NCBI GenBank assembly: GCA_903789505.1
Contig: CAIFEU010000056.1
Span: 1 to 15,997, forward strand
DNA: 15,997 nucleotides
Direction: 5' to 3'
Origin: an uncultured Coriobacteriales bacterium
GTDB taxonomy: Bacteria > Actinomycetota > Coriobacteriia > Coriobacteriales > UMGS124
Below the pieces are notes generated by a model. The model was not told the origin of the DNA and ran no database searches. It saw nothing but the letters and a program-made list of their open reading frames with translations. Positions 7,337 to 14,564 of this stretch are shown here, in pieces (position 1 is the first letter of the stretch; each line of letters starts with the position of its first letter). Made by a program: the position numbers and the translations under genes.

Positions 7337-8236
7337 ATGCGGTCGAGAGGTTACGGGCAGAGGGGGTCGTCCGAGTCCGAGCGTGATGCGCGCGTGCCGG
7401 CGTCTGCCGGGGGAGCGCGCCTGGCGCGGCCGCTGAGCGCCATCGCGTGCTCGCTGCTCCTGCTGCCCGCGCTGCCGTGCTCGCCCGCCTCGTCGCCCAC
7501 TCCCGCATGGGCGGCGTCGCTCGCGCAGGCCTCCCGCGCCGACGCGCAGCAGGCGGGGCTGTCGACGTCTCCCGACGCGTCCGCGAGCGACTCTGGCGGG
7601 GCGGACGCGCAGGTTCTGGCTGAGACTCAAGATGAACCTCAGGCTGAGGACCAGCTGGAGGGTGAGGGAGAGGCTTCCTCCTCCCAGGCCGACGCGAGGG
7701 TCGCGGCGCTCGGGGAGGACTGGTCCGACACGCTCTCGCCGACCGAGCTGCGCGCCCTGGGGGGCGACGCCGGCTTTCTCCCGTCGGACATCGACTCGTC
7801 CCAGGTCACGCATGTCACGATCGCGCGGCTCTCGTCGGCGGACACCGACCTCGACGGCAAGCTCGTCTCGTTCGTCGGCGAGGTCGTGGGTGAGCCGGTC
7901 GTCACCGGCGGCGGGGGGAGATGGGTCCAGCTCAAGTCCTCCTCGGGCGACGCCATCGAGGTGTCGATGGACGAGAGCATGGCCGACCTCATCGAGAACT
8001 ACGGGTCGTACGCGGTCAAGGGCTCCACGCTGCGCGTCATCGGGATCTATCGGGTGGCCGACCCGAACAACCTCGGCAACCTCGACGTCGTCGCCTACTC
8101 GGTCTCGGTCGTCGACGCGGGAGGGGCGCGCACCGACGGCGTCGACGGCAACGAGCTGACGGCGGCGCTCGTCGCCGTCTGCGTGGCGGCAGCCCTGCTG
8201 GTGGTCAAGATCGTGCTGAAGAAGAGGAAGCGATGA
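7337..8236 (+). CDS. Secreted, C-terminally anchored protein with a probable OB-fold domain
   Basis: This is a 299-residue hypothetical membrane protein. The N-terminus is polar, then a hydrophobic core IACSLLLLPALPC at about residues 36-48 leads to an AWA cleavage-type site at 57-59. A low-complexity acidic Ser/Ala/Glu/Gln stretch follows. A compact domain lies at about residues 157-262, with strands such as LDGKLVSFVGEVVGEPV, WVQLKSSSGDAIEVSM and STLRVIGIYRV, resembling an OB fold; that fold is inferred by eye. A final helix of about residues 274-294 ends in KKRKR, the usual stop-transfer charge. The domain would therefore face outside. An alternative GTG start at 7241 would add 32 residues. 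The stop overlaps rsgA by ATGA, so the two are probably co-translated, an odd pairing. Ligand and role are unknown. Confidence 0.8.
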   Translation: MRSRGYGQRGSSESERDARVPASAGGARLARPLSAIACSLLLLPALPCSPASSPTPAWAASLAQASRADAQQAGLSTSPDASASDSGGADAQVLAETQDEPQAEDQLEGEGEASSSQADARVAALGEDWSDTLSPTELRALGGDAGFLPSDIDSSQVTHVTIARLSSADTDLDGKLVSFVGEVVGEPVVTGGGGRWVQLKSSSGDAIEVSMDESMADLIENYGSYAVKGSTLRVIGIYRVADPNNLGNLDVVAYSVSVVDAGGARTDGVDGNELTAALVAVCVAAALLVVKIVLKKRKR

Positions 8237-9444
8237 GGGGAAACGGGTCCAGGCATCCCGCCCGTGGTGCGGGCGCGTCGGGTCGAGACGGGCGCTCGGG
8301 GCGCCCCCGCGGGTCGCGCGGGGCGTCGCCGAGGACGCGAGGAGACGGCGGGCGGGGGCGCCCCGGCGGCGAGCCCGTCGGGGGCGATGACGCTCCCCTC
8401 GTCGTCGACCGCTCGTTCGAGCCGGCGTTCGAGGACCTCGGGCCCGTCCCCGGGGACGCCCTCGAGTTGACGGGTGCCGGCGGGCACGACGGCTGCGTGC
8501 CCGGCCGAGTCGTGCGCCTGGACCGCGGATTCCCGCTCGTCGTCTGCCCCCGCGGCGCGTACCGCGCCGAGCATGCGATTTCGCTGGTGAAGGGTGACGA
8601 CGGACGTCGTGCCTGCGTGGGCGACTGGGTGGCGCTGAGAATCCCTGACGCCCACGACAAGGCGCTGATCGAGGCCATCGCGCCGCGCAGGGGGGTCCTC
8701 TCGCGCTGGGACGGGCGCAGCCGCGGGCAGCGGCAGACGCTCGCGGCCAACCTCGACCTGGTGTGCGTCGTCCAGCCGCTCTCCAAGCGCGCTCTGGCGG
8801 TCGACCGCATCGCCCGCTCCGCGGTTCTCGCCGCGCAGGGGGGCATCGGCCTCGCCGTGGTGCTCACCAAGGCGGACCGCGTCGACGACGACGCCGTCGT
8901 TCGCGCGCGGGCATGCATCGCCGAGTGCCTGGGGGACGTCGCCTGCGTCGTCACCTCGTCCCGAGCCGGCCGCGGCGTCGACGAGGCGCGCGGCCTTATC
9001 GCCCCGGGGTCGACGGCGCTCTTCCTGGGCGAGTCGGGCGCGGGGAAGTCCTCTCTGGTCAACGCCCTGCTCGGGGCGGAGGTGCTGGGAACCTCGTCCG
9101 TCCGCGCCCGCGACGACTCCGGCCGGCACACGACCGTCGCGCGCAGGATGCTCAAGGTGCCTGGGGCGGGCGTCGTCGTCGACGCCCCGGGGCTGCGCTC
9201 CCTCCCGCTGCTCGACGAGTACGAGGGGCTCGCCCGGGCCTTCCCCGACGTCTCCGCGCTGGTCCCCTCCTGCAGGTTCAGGGACTGCACCCACGGAGGC
9301 GAGCCGGGCTGCGCCGTGCGCCCCGCCGTCGCGTCCGGTGACATCCCCGCCGCGCGGCTCGAGCAGTATCGCAGCCTCGTCGCCGAGATGCGCTCCAACA
9401 GACTCGGGCTGGACCGCTCCGCCCCCCAGTCGATCACCGCCTAG
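8233..9444 (+). CDS. rsgA: Small ribosomal subunit biogenesis GTPase RsgA
   Basis: This 403-residue GTPase checks late 30S ribosomal subunit assembly and is stimulated by the small subunit. It shows the circularly permuted order of the family. G4 TKAD at residues 212-215 comes first, then G5-like TSS, Walker A GESGAGKSS at 266-274, G2 GRHTT at 297-301, and G3 DAPG at 317-320. A zinc-binding C-terminal segment follows, with C347, C352, H354 and C360. An N-terminal OB-like part precedes the GTPase domain (PGRVVRLDRGFPLVV onwards). The first ~55 residues are an extra Arg/Gly-rich tail, likely disordered. ATG 8233 overlaps the preceding stop by 4 bases. The long gene-free stretch after the stop suggests the operon ends here. 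Confidence 0.95.
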   Translation: MRGNGSRHPARGAGASGRDGRSGRPRGSRGASPRTRGDGGRGRPGGEPVGGDDAPLVVDRSFEPAFEDLGPVPGDALELTGAGGHDGCVPGRVVRLDRGFPLVVCPRGAYRAEHAISLVKGDDGRRACVGDWVALRIPDAHDKALIEAIAPRRGVLSRWDGRSRGQRQTLAANLDLVCVVQPLSKRALAVDRIARSAVLAAQGGIGLAVVLTKADRVDDDAVVRARACIAECLGDVACVVTSSRAGRGVDEARGLIAPGSTALFLGESGAGKSSLVNALLGAEVLGTSSVRARDDSGRHTTVARRMLKVPGAGVVVDAPGLRSLPLLDEYEGLARAFPDVSALVPSCRFRDCTHGGEPGCAVRPAVASGDIPAARLEQYRSLVAEMRSNRLGLDRSAPQSITA

Positions 9445-9565
9445 CGTCGGCGCGCCCGAGCTCGAGTCGCCGCCGTACCGCGACGATGCCTCCTTGCGGT
9501 CGAGCTCAGGCCAGAGCGCCGCCCCCGAGCGGCACGGCTCGGCGACCCCACGGCCGGCACGGCGC

Positions 9566-9585
9566 CGGCGGGCGGGGACCCGCCG
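9566..9585 (+). terminator. GC hairpin after rsgA, possible terminator
   Basis: CGGCGGG (9566-9572) pairs with CCCGCCG (9579-9585) around a 6-base loop, 121 bases past the rsgA stop. A C-rich run follows with no T-tract. A factor-independent terminator is therefore uncertain. Confidence 0.3.
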
Positions 9586-9719
9586 CCCCCGCGCTGCGCC
9601 CCGCGGGCGGCGTCACGCGAACTTCCCAATTCTCGTCAGACCGCCCGAAATTGCCGGAAAATGACGGCCGCCCCGCCAGCTCGCGGGGAGATACTCACGG
9701 CACCCCCTCGACACGCAGC

Positions 9720-9744
9720 CGGTCGCGTATGCATCCCGCGACCG
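9720..9744. promoter_or_regulatory. Perfect 8-bp inverted repeat just before cpaB
   Basis: CGGTCGCG (9720-9727) and CGCGACCG (9737-9744) are exact inverted repeats around the AT-richer loop TATGCATCC. The repeat ends 18 bases before the cpaB ATG and 7 bases before its ribosome-binding site AAGGGGGAG (9752-9760). It could be an operator or an RNA hairpin affecting translation of the first pilus gene. Confidence 0.45.
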
Positions 9745-9762
9745 TCGTGACAAGGGGGAGCC

Positions 9763-10539
9763 ATGTCCTCTCGAAAGCGCATCGTCATATCGGTGGTCTG
9801 CGCCGTCCTCGCCGCCGCGCTCGTCGCGGGCTATGCGGCGAGCGTCAGGAGCGGCGCCTCCGCCGAGCGCGAGGAGGCGCTGAGGAGGTATGGCGGCGAG
9901 ACCGTCAGCGTCTGCGTGGCGACGCGCTCCATAGAGGCCGGCGAGACCTTCTCCGACCGCAACGTCGCGATGACCGACTGGCTCGTGGACCTGCTGCCTG
10001 AGGGGGCCGTGCAGGACGCGGACGAGGTCATCGGGAAGGCTGCCGCAGCGAAGATCGCGTCGAACGCGCCCGTCTGCCTCATAGACGTGGAGTCCCAGAC
10101 CCTGACGCTCGACGTCCCGGAGGGCATGACCGCGCTCTCGGTGCCCTGCACCGCGCAGTCAGCCGTCGGCGGCGCGCTCGCCCCGGGGGCAGACGTCGAC
10201 GTGTACGTCGTCGACCAGGGGTCGGCGAAGCTCTTGGGCACCGGCGTTCGCGTGCTTCAGACGAGCTCCTCGACGACCAACCCCTGGGTGACGGTCGCCG
10301 TCGACCCGTCGCGGGTCGAGGCGCTGATCGCGGCGGCGAGCCTCCAGAACCTGTACTTCGTTCTGCCATCTGAAGGCGCCGCCGCGCAGTCCCAGGTCGC
10401 CGCCGTCGCGCGGGCGGCATCGAGCTCCGCCGGCGACACCGGGGGCACGTCGGCGCAGACGGGGTCGCAGCCGGCGGCGACGGGCTCGGGAGACGACGCG
10501 GGGCTGGCGGGGGCGCAGGCAGCCGCGGCGACGCCATGA
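9763..10539 (+). CDS. cpaB: Tad pilus assembly protein CpaB/RcpC (SAF domain)
   Basis: This 258-residue protein is the first gene of the pilus cluster. An N-terminal membrane anchor at residues 6-28 (IVISVVCAVLAAALVAGYAA) is followed by a SAF-like domain. That domain shows TVSVCVATRSIEAGETFSDRNV at about residues 47-68 and the paired strand AAAKIASNAPVCLIDVE. A second strand-rich region includes LSVPCTAQSAVGGALAPGADVDVYVV, the part typical of RcpC/CpaB. The last ~50 residues are Ala/Gly/Ser-rich and likely disordered. In diderms the protein works with the secretin, but no secretin is seen here, so it probably acts at the outer face of the membrane in a cell wall setting. ATG 9763 follows a strong AAGGGGGAG. 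A 91-base gap separates it from cpaE. Confidence 0.87.
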   Translation: MSSRKRIVISVVCAVLAAALVAGYAASVRSGASAEREEALRRYGGETVSVCVATRSIEAGETFSDRNVAMTDWLVDLLPEGAVQDADEVIGKAAAAKIASNAPVCLIDVESQTLTLDVPEGMTALSVPCTAQSAVGGALAPGADVDVYVVDQGSAKLLGTGVRVLQTSSSTTNPWVTVAVDPSRVEALIAAASLQNLYFVLPSEGAAAQSQVAAVARAASSSAGDTGGTSAQTGSQPAATGSGDDAGLAGAQAAAATP

Positions 10540-10630
10540 GACGGGCGACGCGCCTGCACGGTGCGCCGGGGGGACGGGGGCGTCCGATTCCAAGTCCGAT
10601 GCGGCCACGGGGCCGGGAACGGGGGGAGAC

Positions 10631-12139
10631 ATGACGAGTACGACCAAGTGGCTCGTGTGCTCGGGAGCGGGGCAGTTCCTCGAGATCGCGCCGAAGCTGG
10701 TGGGGGCGGGGTTCCTCGGCGGGGTCGAGTGGGAGCCCAACGTCGCCCGCGCTCTGGTCAGGCTCTCCGAGGTGCCCAAGGACGCGATGGGCGTCGTCGT
10801 TGCCCCCGGCTGCCTGGGAGGCGACCCGCGCGAGACGATATCCCTGATGGTCGACTTCGTCGGCGCCGCGGTGACCGTGCTGGTCGACCCCGCCCCCGAC
10901 GAGCCCGACATCGCCCACGCGCTCGACGGGGTGGACATCGTCATCGCCCCGGCGGGACTGTTCGACGTGCTGCTAAGCCTGGGCAGACGCCTGTGCGCCG
11001 ACGTCGGCGCCCTCGAGCGATCGCCCAGCGGCCTTGCGTGCCCTCCTTCCGAGCCCGCCGGTGCCGTGACCGCCCCCGGCCCACTGCGCGCCGCCCCGAC
11101 GGAAGAGACGCCCCAGGTCACGCCCGGCCAGCCTCGGGGGCTGCGGGCGACCGGCAGCTTTCCCCGGACGACCCCGCACGTCTCCGAGCCCGGCAAGGCA
11201 GAAGGGGCGCATGCGGGCGACGCGTGCGCGCCATGGGGCGCCCCGCCGGGCGCGGCGGGCCTGGACGACCTCTCCTCGGCCCCCGTCGCGACAGGCGCCT
11301 GCGGCGCGGGCGCCCCCGCCTGCGGGGGCGCAGCGACGGCGCCGCAGGCCACTCGCGGGGCGCCCGCGCCCATGACGGCGCCCGTCGCCGACCGACCGCA
11401 GGTCAGGCTGCTGGAGACGCGCATGACGGAGCACGTCCCCACGGTCTGCGTCGCCTCCGCCCGCGGCGGGGTCGGAAAGAGCGCGATATCCGCGCTGATG
11501 GCGGTCGACCTCGCCAGGAGGGGGCTGCGGGTGGCGCTGCTCGACATGGACTTCCAGTTCGGCGCGTGTCTGGGCTTTTTGGGGGCGGACGAGACCGACG
11601 GGCTCACCGAGGCGGTCGGGATGGGAGAGCAGGTCGCGCTCGACGAGCGCGCGCTCGCCCGCTGCCGCACGTCGGTCGAGGACGGCCTCGAGGCGTACGA
11701 GTTCTGTCGCCTGCCGGAGCGATCCGAGCTGCTCGTGCCCCATGCGGGCGCCCTCGTCCGCGCCGCCCGGGCGGGCGCCGACCTCGCCATCGTGGACCTG
11801 CCGACGGGCATGAGCGAGGGGGTGGCACAGGTGCTCGAGGAGTCCGACCGGTGTCTGCTCGTGTGCGACCAGGGGGCGCTGTCGCTGGAGTCGCTGGGTG
11901 CGCTCACGGCCCTGTGCGGCAGGGCGGGGACGCCCCTCACGAAGCTGGTGAGCGTGGTCAACCGCTGTGACCAGCGTCACAGGGACGAGACGTTCCTCTC
12001 CCGGGCGCGCTTCGAGCTCCAGACGCCGCAGGTCGTGCACGTCACCGACGGCGGGACGGAGGTCGTGAGCCTCCTGTCGTGCGGCAGCGCCGGCGAGCTG
12101 GTGTCCTCGCGCAACCGCATGGCGCACTCGGTCGCCTAG
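10631..12139 (+). CDS. cpaE: Tad pilus MinD/ParA-like ATPase CpaE (TadZ)
   Basis: This 502-residue protein is thought to position the pilus machine in the cell. Residues 1-120 form a receiver-like or ARD-type alpha/beta domain (KWLVCSGAGQFLEIAPKL, GVVVAPGC, TVLVDPAPDE, DIVIAPAG). An unusually long Pro/Ala/Gly linker follows, at about residues 122-268. The ATPase domain starts with VCVASARGGVGKS, a deviant Walker A at 277-284, and continues with LLDMDFQFGACLGFLG and DLAIVDLPTGMSEG (Walker B region). The ParA/MinD signature lysine position is Arg278. The C-terminus carries KLVSVVNRCD and FLSRARFEL, expected for CpaE. ATG 10631 has GGGGGGAG upstream. A structured 128-base gap separates it from cpaF. 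Confidence 0.88.
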   Translation: MTSTTKWLVCSGAGQFLEIAPKLVGAGFLGGVEWEPNVARALVRLSEVPKDAMGVVVAPGCLGGDPRETISLMVDFVGAAVTVLVDPAPDEPDIAHALDGVDIVIAPAGLFDVLLSLGRRLCADVGALERSPSGLACPPSEPAGAVTAPGPLRAAPTEETPQVTPGQPRGLRATGSFPRTTPHVSEPGKAEGAHAGDACAPWGAPPGAAGLDDLSSAPVATGACGAGAPACGGAATAPQATRGAPAPMTAPVADRPQVRLLETRMTEHVPTVCVASARGGVGKSAISALMAVDLARRGLRVALLDMDFQFGACLGFLGADETDGLTEAVGMGEQVALDERALARCRTSVEDGLEAYEFCRLPERSELLVPHAGALVRAARAGADLAIVDLPTGMSEGVAQVLEESDRCLLVCDQGALSLESLGALTALCGRAGTPLTKLVSVVNRCDQRHRDETFLSRARFELQTPQVVHVTDGGTEVVSLLSCGSAGELVSSRNRMAHSVA

Positions 12140-12140
12140 A

Positions 12141-12232
12141 TGGCGTCGTCCCTCTGTGCGGACCTGGGGTGCGCGCCGAGCGCCCGCGACGCCGCAGGGC
12201 GCGCGACGCTGGGACGACGTCAGTCGCGCGCC
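12141..12232 (+). ncRNA. Candidate structured RNA element between cpaE and cpaF
   Basis: Several overlapping inverted repeats fill this gap. Positions 12141-12152 pair with 12211-12222 over 12 base pairs, one of them G-U. Positions 12171-12177 pair with 12198-12204 (7 exact). Positions 12198-12207 pair with 12223-12232 (GGCGCGCGAC/GTCGCGCGCC, 10 exact, 15-base loop). The first and third cannot nest and would form a pseudoknot. The second and third exclude each other. The layout looks like an attenuator or processing site just before the cpaF ribosome-binding site. High GC content makes chance pairing easier, so this is a candidate only. Confidence 0.35.
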
Positions 12233-12267
12233 GGTGCGAAGAGGCAGCTGAGGGGGGATGCGGTGCC

Positions 12268-13605
12268 ATGTCCGTCCTGACCAGGGTTAGGCAGACCAAC
12301 GGCGAGACCGACCTCGCCGCCCGGCGCTGGGGGCGCATGCGCTCCCAGATCCGCGAGAGCCTCGTCGAGAGGCTCGGGTATCGACAGATAGCGCGCATCG
12401 CGGAGGGTGAGGACGCGAACCGCTCGCGCGCGGAGCTGGGCGTGTCCATCGCGGCGATCATGAACGAGGGGGACTACTCCGCCCTGTCGCTCACGGAGCG
12501 CAACGCGATGACGCGCGAGGTGATCGACGACATCGTGGGCCTCGGCCCGCTCGAGTCGTTCATGAACGACGACGCGGTCAGCGAGGTGATGGTGAACGGG
12601 ACCAACTCCCTGTTCTACGAGTCGAGGGGCAAACTGCACCAGGCACAGCGCGTGTTCGAGAGCGACGAGCAGGTCCGGGCGGCGATAGACCGCATCATCG
12701 CCCCGCTGGGCAGGCGCATCGACGAGCAGAGCCCGATCGTCAACGCCCGCCTGAAGAACGGATACAGGGTCAACGCGGTCATACCTCCCATCGCAATCGA
12801 CGGCCCCGTCGTCACGATCAGGAAGTTCTCAAACCGGATAGCGTCGCTCGACGAGCTCGTCGGTGTCGGCTCGATTCCACCCTGGTACGCGTGGCTGCTC
12901 GGCGTCGCCGTTCGCGCGAGGCAGAACATCGCCGTGGTCGGGGGGACGGGTTCGGGCAAGACCACCCTGCTCAACGCCCTGTCCTGCGAGATCGACCCCC
13001 AGGAGCGCATCATCACGATCGAGGACTCCGCCGAGCTCAAGTTCACGCGCCACCCCCATGTCGTGCGGCTCGAGGCGCGCGCAGCCTCGATAGAGGGCAG
13101 GGGAGAGGTCACGATTCGCGACCTGGTCGTGAACTCGCTTCGCATGCGCCCCGACAGGATCGTGGTGGGCGAGGTGAGGAGCGGCGAGGCGATCGACATG
13201 CTCCAGGCGATGAACACGGGGCATGACGGGTCGATGACGACGCTGCACGCGGGCAACGCGCGCGAGGCGGTGCTCCGACTCGTGATGATGGCGCGCATCG
13301 GCATCGACCTGCCCGCATCCGTCATCAAGGGGCAGATCGCGACCGCGCTGGACCTGATCGTGACGATGAGGTGCCTTCCCGACGGGACGCGCGTCGTCGG
13401 CGACGCTTGCGAGGTGCCCACCGGGCCCGAGGAGGAGGTCGAGCTGGAGAGGGCGGTGTCGTTCGACGAGGGCGGGAGGACGTGGGCCCTGGAGCGCGAG
13501 CCCGCCTTCGTCGAGGCGGCGCTTCGCAGGGGGGTCGTGACGCAGGAGGAGGTGGGCAGGTGGAGGGAGTCGCTGTCTGGCTCGCGTGCGCCCTCGCGTC
13601 GGTAG
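12268..13605 (+). CDS. cpaF: Tad pilus motor ATPase CpaF (TadA)
   Basis: This 445-residue hexameric secretion ATPase of the type II/IV family drives Flp pilus assembly at the cytoplasmic side. The N-terminal domain shows GLGPLESFMNDDAVSEVMVNG, typical of CpaF. The ATPase domain has Walker A GGTGSGKTT at residues 225-233, the Asp-box region TIEDSAELKF, and GEVRSGEA from residue 301 with its acidic Walker B role. The histidine H327 is in MTTLHAGNA. ATG 12268 is chosen because it lies 9 bases after a GGGGGGA site and MSVLTRVRQ fits the family start. The reading frame is open for 63 more codons upstream through the structured gap, but this is judged non-coding. The 3' end overlaps tadB by 46 bases. 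Confidence 0.95.
   Translation: MSVLTRVRQTNGETDLAARRWGRMRSQIRESLVERLGYRQIARIAEGEDANRSRAELGVSIAAIMNEGDYSALSLTERNAMTREVIDDIVGLGPLESFMNDDAVSEVMVNGTNSLFYESRGKLHQAQRVFESDEQVRAAIDRIIAPLGRRIDEQSPIVNARLKNGYRVNAVIPPIAIDGPVVTIRKFSNRIASLDELVGVGSIPPWYAWLLGVAVRARQNIAVVGGTGSGKTTLLNALSCEIDPQERIITIEDSAELKFTRHPHVVRLEARAASIEGRGEVTIRDLVVNSLRMRPDRIVVGEVRSGEAIDMLQAMNTGHDGSMTTLHAGNAREAVLRLVMMARIGIDLPASVIKGQIATALDLIVTMRCLPDGTRVVGDACEVPTGPEEEVELERAVSFDEGGRTWALEREPAFVEAALRRGVVTQEEVGRWRESLSGSRAPSRR
13544..13552 (+). promoter_or_regulatory. Strong ribosome-binding site inside cpaF for tadB
   Basis: AGGAGGAGG lies 7 bases before GTG 13560 and decides the tadB start. It is read inside the last codons of cpaF. Confidence 0.75.
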
Positions 13606-14534
13606 CCGCGTTCACGCTGGCGGGAGAGGTGCCCGGCATGGTCAGGTCGATGGCCCGTGCCCGCGGCGAGGCGCGGGGACCGGGGGTTGCGGGAAGAGTC
13701 CGCAGACGCGTCGTCTGGACGTGCGAGCACCTCGGCCACACCGTCCCGCTCGAGCGACTCGGTTCGATGCCGTGGCTCGCCTCCCAGGTCGGGAGGGTGC
13801 TTCCCGTCGTGCGCGACGGGCGTCTCGACCTGACCCTGAGCGCGCAGGGTTGCCTCGCCTTCTGCCTGGTAGCGATGGCGGCGCTCGCGCTGGCGGGGAT
13901 GGTGGCGAGCGGCTCTGCGCTCGGCGCTCCCGTGGGCGTGGCCGCCTTCGCCGTCGTGGTGGCGACCGCGGTGGGCCGGCGCGAGTCGGCGCGGAAGGCG
14001 GCGCAGGTCGCCCAGGTCCCCGAGGTGCTCAGGGCTCTGTCGTCCGCGCTTGCCGTGGGGAAGTCGATGCCGCAGGCGATCGCGCACGTCGGCGGGTCCG
14101 TGGGAGAGCCGCTCGCGTCCGAGTTCCTCAGGGCGTCATTCGAGATCGAGGGCGGCCGCGACGTGGACGAGGCGGTCGACGGGCTGTGCCGGCGCATCGA
14201 CGCCCCCGGTGTCGAGCTGGTGGGCACTGCCCTGCAGGTCTCCCAGAGGACGGGCAGCTCCCTGTCGGAGCTGTTCTCGAGGACGTCGCGCATGGTGATG
14301 TCGGGGGTCGCCCTGCGCCGGGAGCTGATGGTCAAGACCTCGCAGGCCCGCCTGTCCGCTCGCGTGGTCGCGCTGGTTCCGGTGGTCCTGGTCAGCGCCC
14401 TTACGCTTCTGTCCCCCGAGTACCGCGCGGGCCTCGCGTCCTCGGCGGGCAGAGCGTGCCTGTGCGTGTCGGCGCTGCTCGACGTCGGCGCTCTGCTATG
14501 GGTCCGCAGGCTCATGAGGGTCGCCATGGAGTGA
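13560..14534 (+). CDS. tadB: Tad pilus inner-membrane platform protein TadB
   Basis: This 324-residue membrane protein has a type II secretion F domain and forms the platform on which CpaF works. Hydrophobic helices lie near residues 4-20, around 100-140 (CLAFCLVAMAALALAGMV and APVGVAAFAVVVATAV), and at the C-terminus (VVALVPVVLVSALTLL and CLCVSALLDVGALLWV). The cytoplasmic F domain runs from QVPEVLRALSSALAVGKSM through ELVGTALQVSQRTGSSL to the region around LRRELMVKTSQARLSARV. The GTG start is set by AGGAGGAGG. An ORF opening from 13371 is only frame read-through of cpaF. It overlaps cpaF by 46 bases, which suggests tight co-translation. TadC follows after 30 bases. Confidence 0.9.
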   Translation: MEGVAVWLACALASVAAFTLAGEVPGMVRSMARARGEARGPGVAGRVRRRVVWTCEHLGHTVPLERLGSMPWLASQVGRVLPVVRDGRLDLTLSAQGCLAFCLVAMAALALAGMVASGSALGAPVGVAAFAVVVATAVGRRESARKAAQVAQVPEVLRALSSALAVGKSMPQAIAHVGGSVGEPLASEFLRASFEIEGGRDVDEAVDGLCRRIDAPGVELVGTALQVSQRTGSSLSELFSRTSRMVMSGVALRRELMVKTSQARLSARVVALVPVVLVSALTLLSPEYRAGLASSAGRACLCVSALLDVGALLWVRRLMRVAME

Positions 14535-14548
14535 CCGCGCGTCGCGGT

Positions 14549-14555
14549 GAGGAGG
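14549..14555 (+). promoter_or_regulatory. Ribosome-binding site fixing a TTG start for tadC
   Basis: GAGGAGG ends 9 bases before TTG 14565. It excludes the in-frame GTG 14547, which overlaps the site, and it is too far from ATG 14580. Confidence 0.65.
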
Positions 14556-14564
14556 TGGTGCGGG

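Larger units (their letters stand above)
9445..9762. other. 318-base gene-free leader between rsgA and the pilus operon
   Basis: No convincing gene is seen here. It holds three hairpin-forming inverted repeats: 9566-9585, 9671-9688 (CCCCGC/GCGGGG, loop 6) and 9720-9744. A relatively AT-rich patch at about 9615-9665 may carry the pilus promoter, and GATACT at 9690-9695 is a possible -10 without a clear -35. No recognised riboswitch motif was found by eye. Confidence 0.6.

Noticed and set aside
8095..9437. Long minus-strand frames opposite rsgA
   Set aside because: RsgA has every GTPase motif in order on the + strand. The antisense frames have none.
9486..9762. Open frames in the rsgA-cpaB gap
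   Set aside because: They are Arg/Pro/Ala-rich, lack ribosome-binding sites and overlap hairpins and the cpaB start in other frames.
12079..12267. Upstream extension of the cpaF frame
   Set aside because: It runs through the inverted repeats, encodes Arg-rich low-complexity sequence, and ATG 12268 has a good ribosome-binding site.
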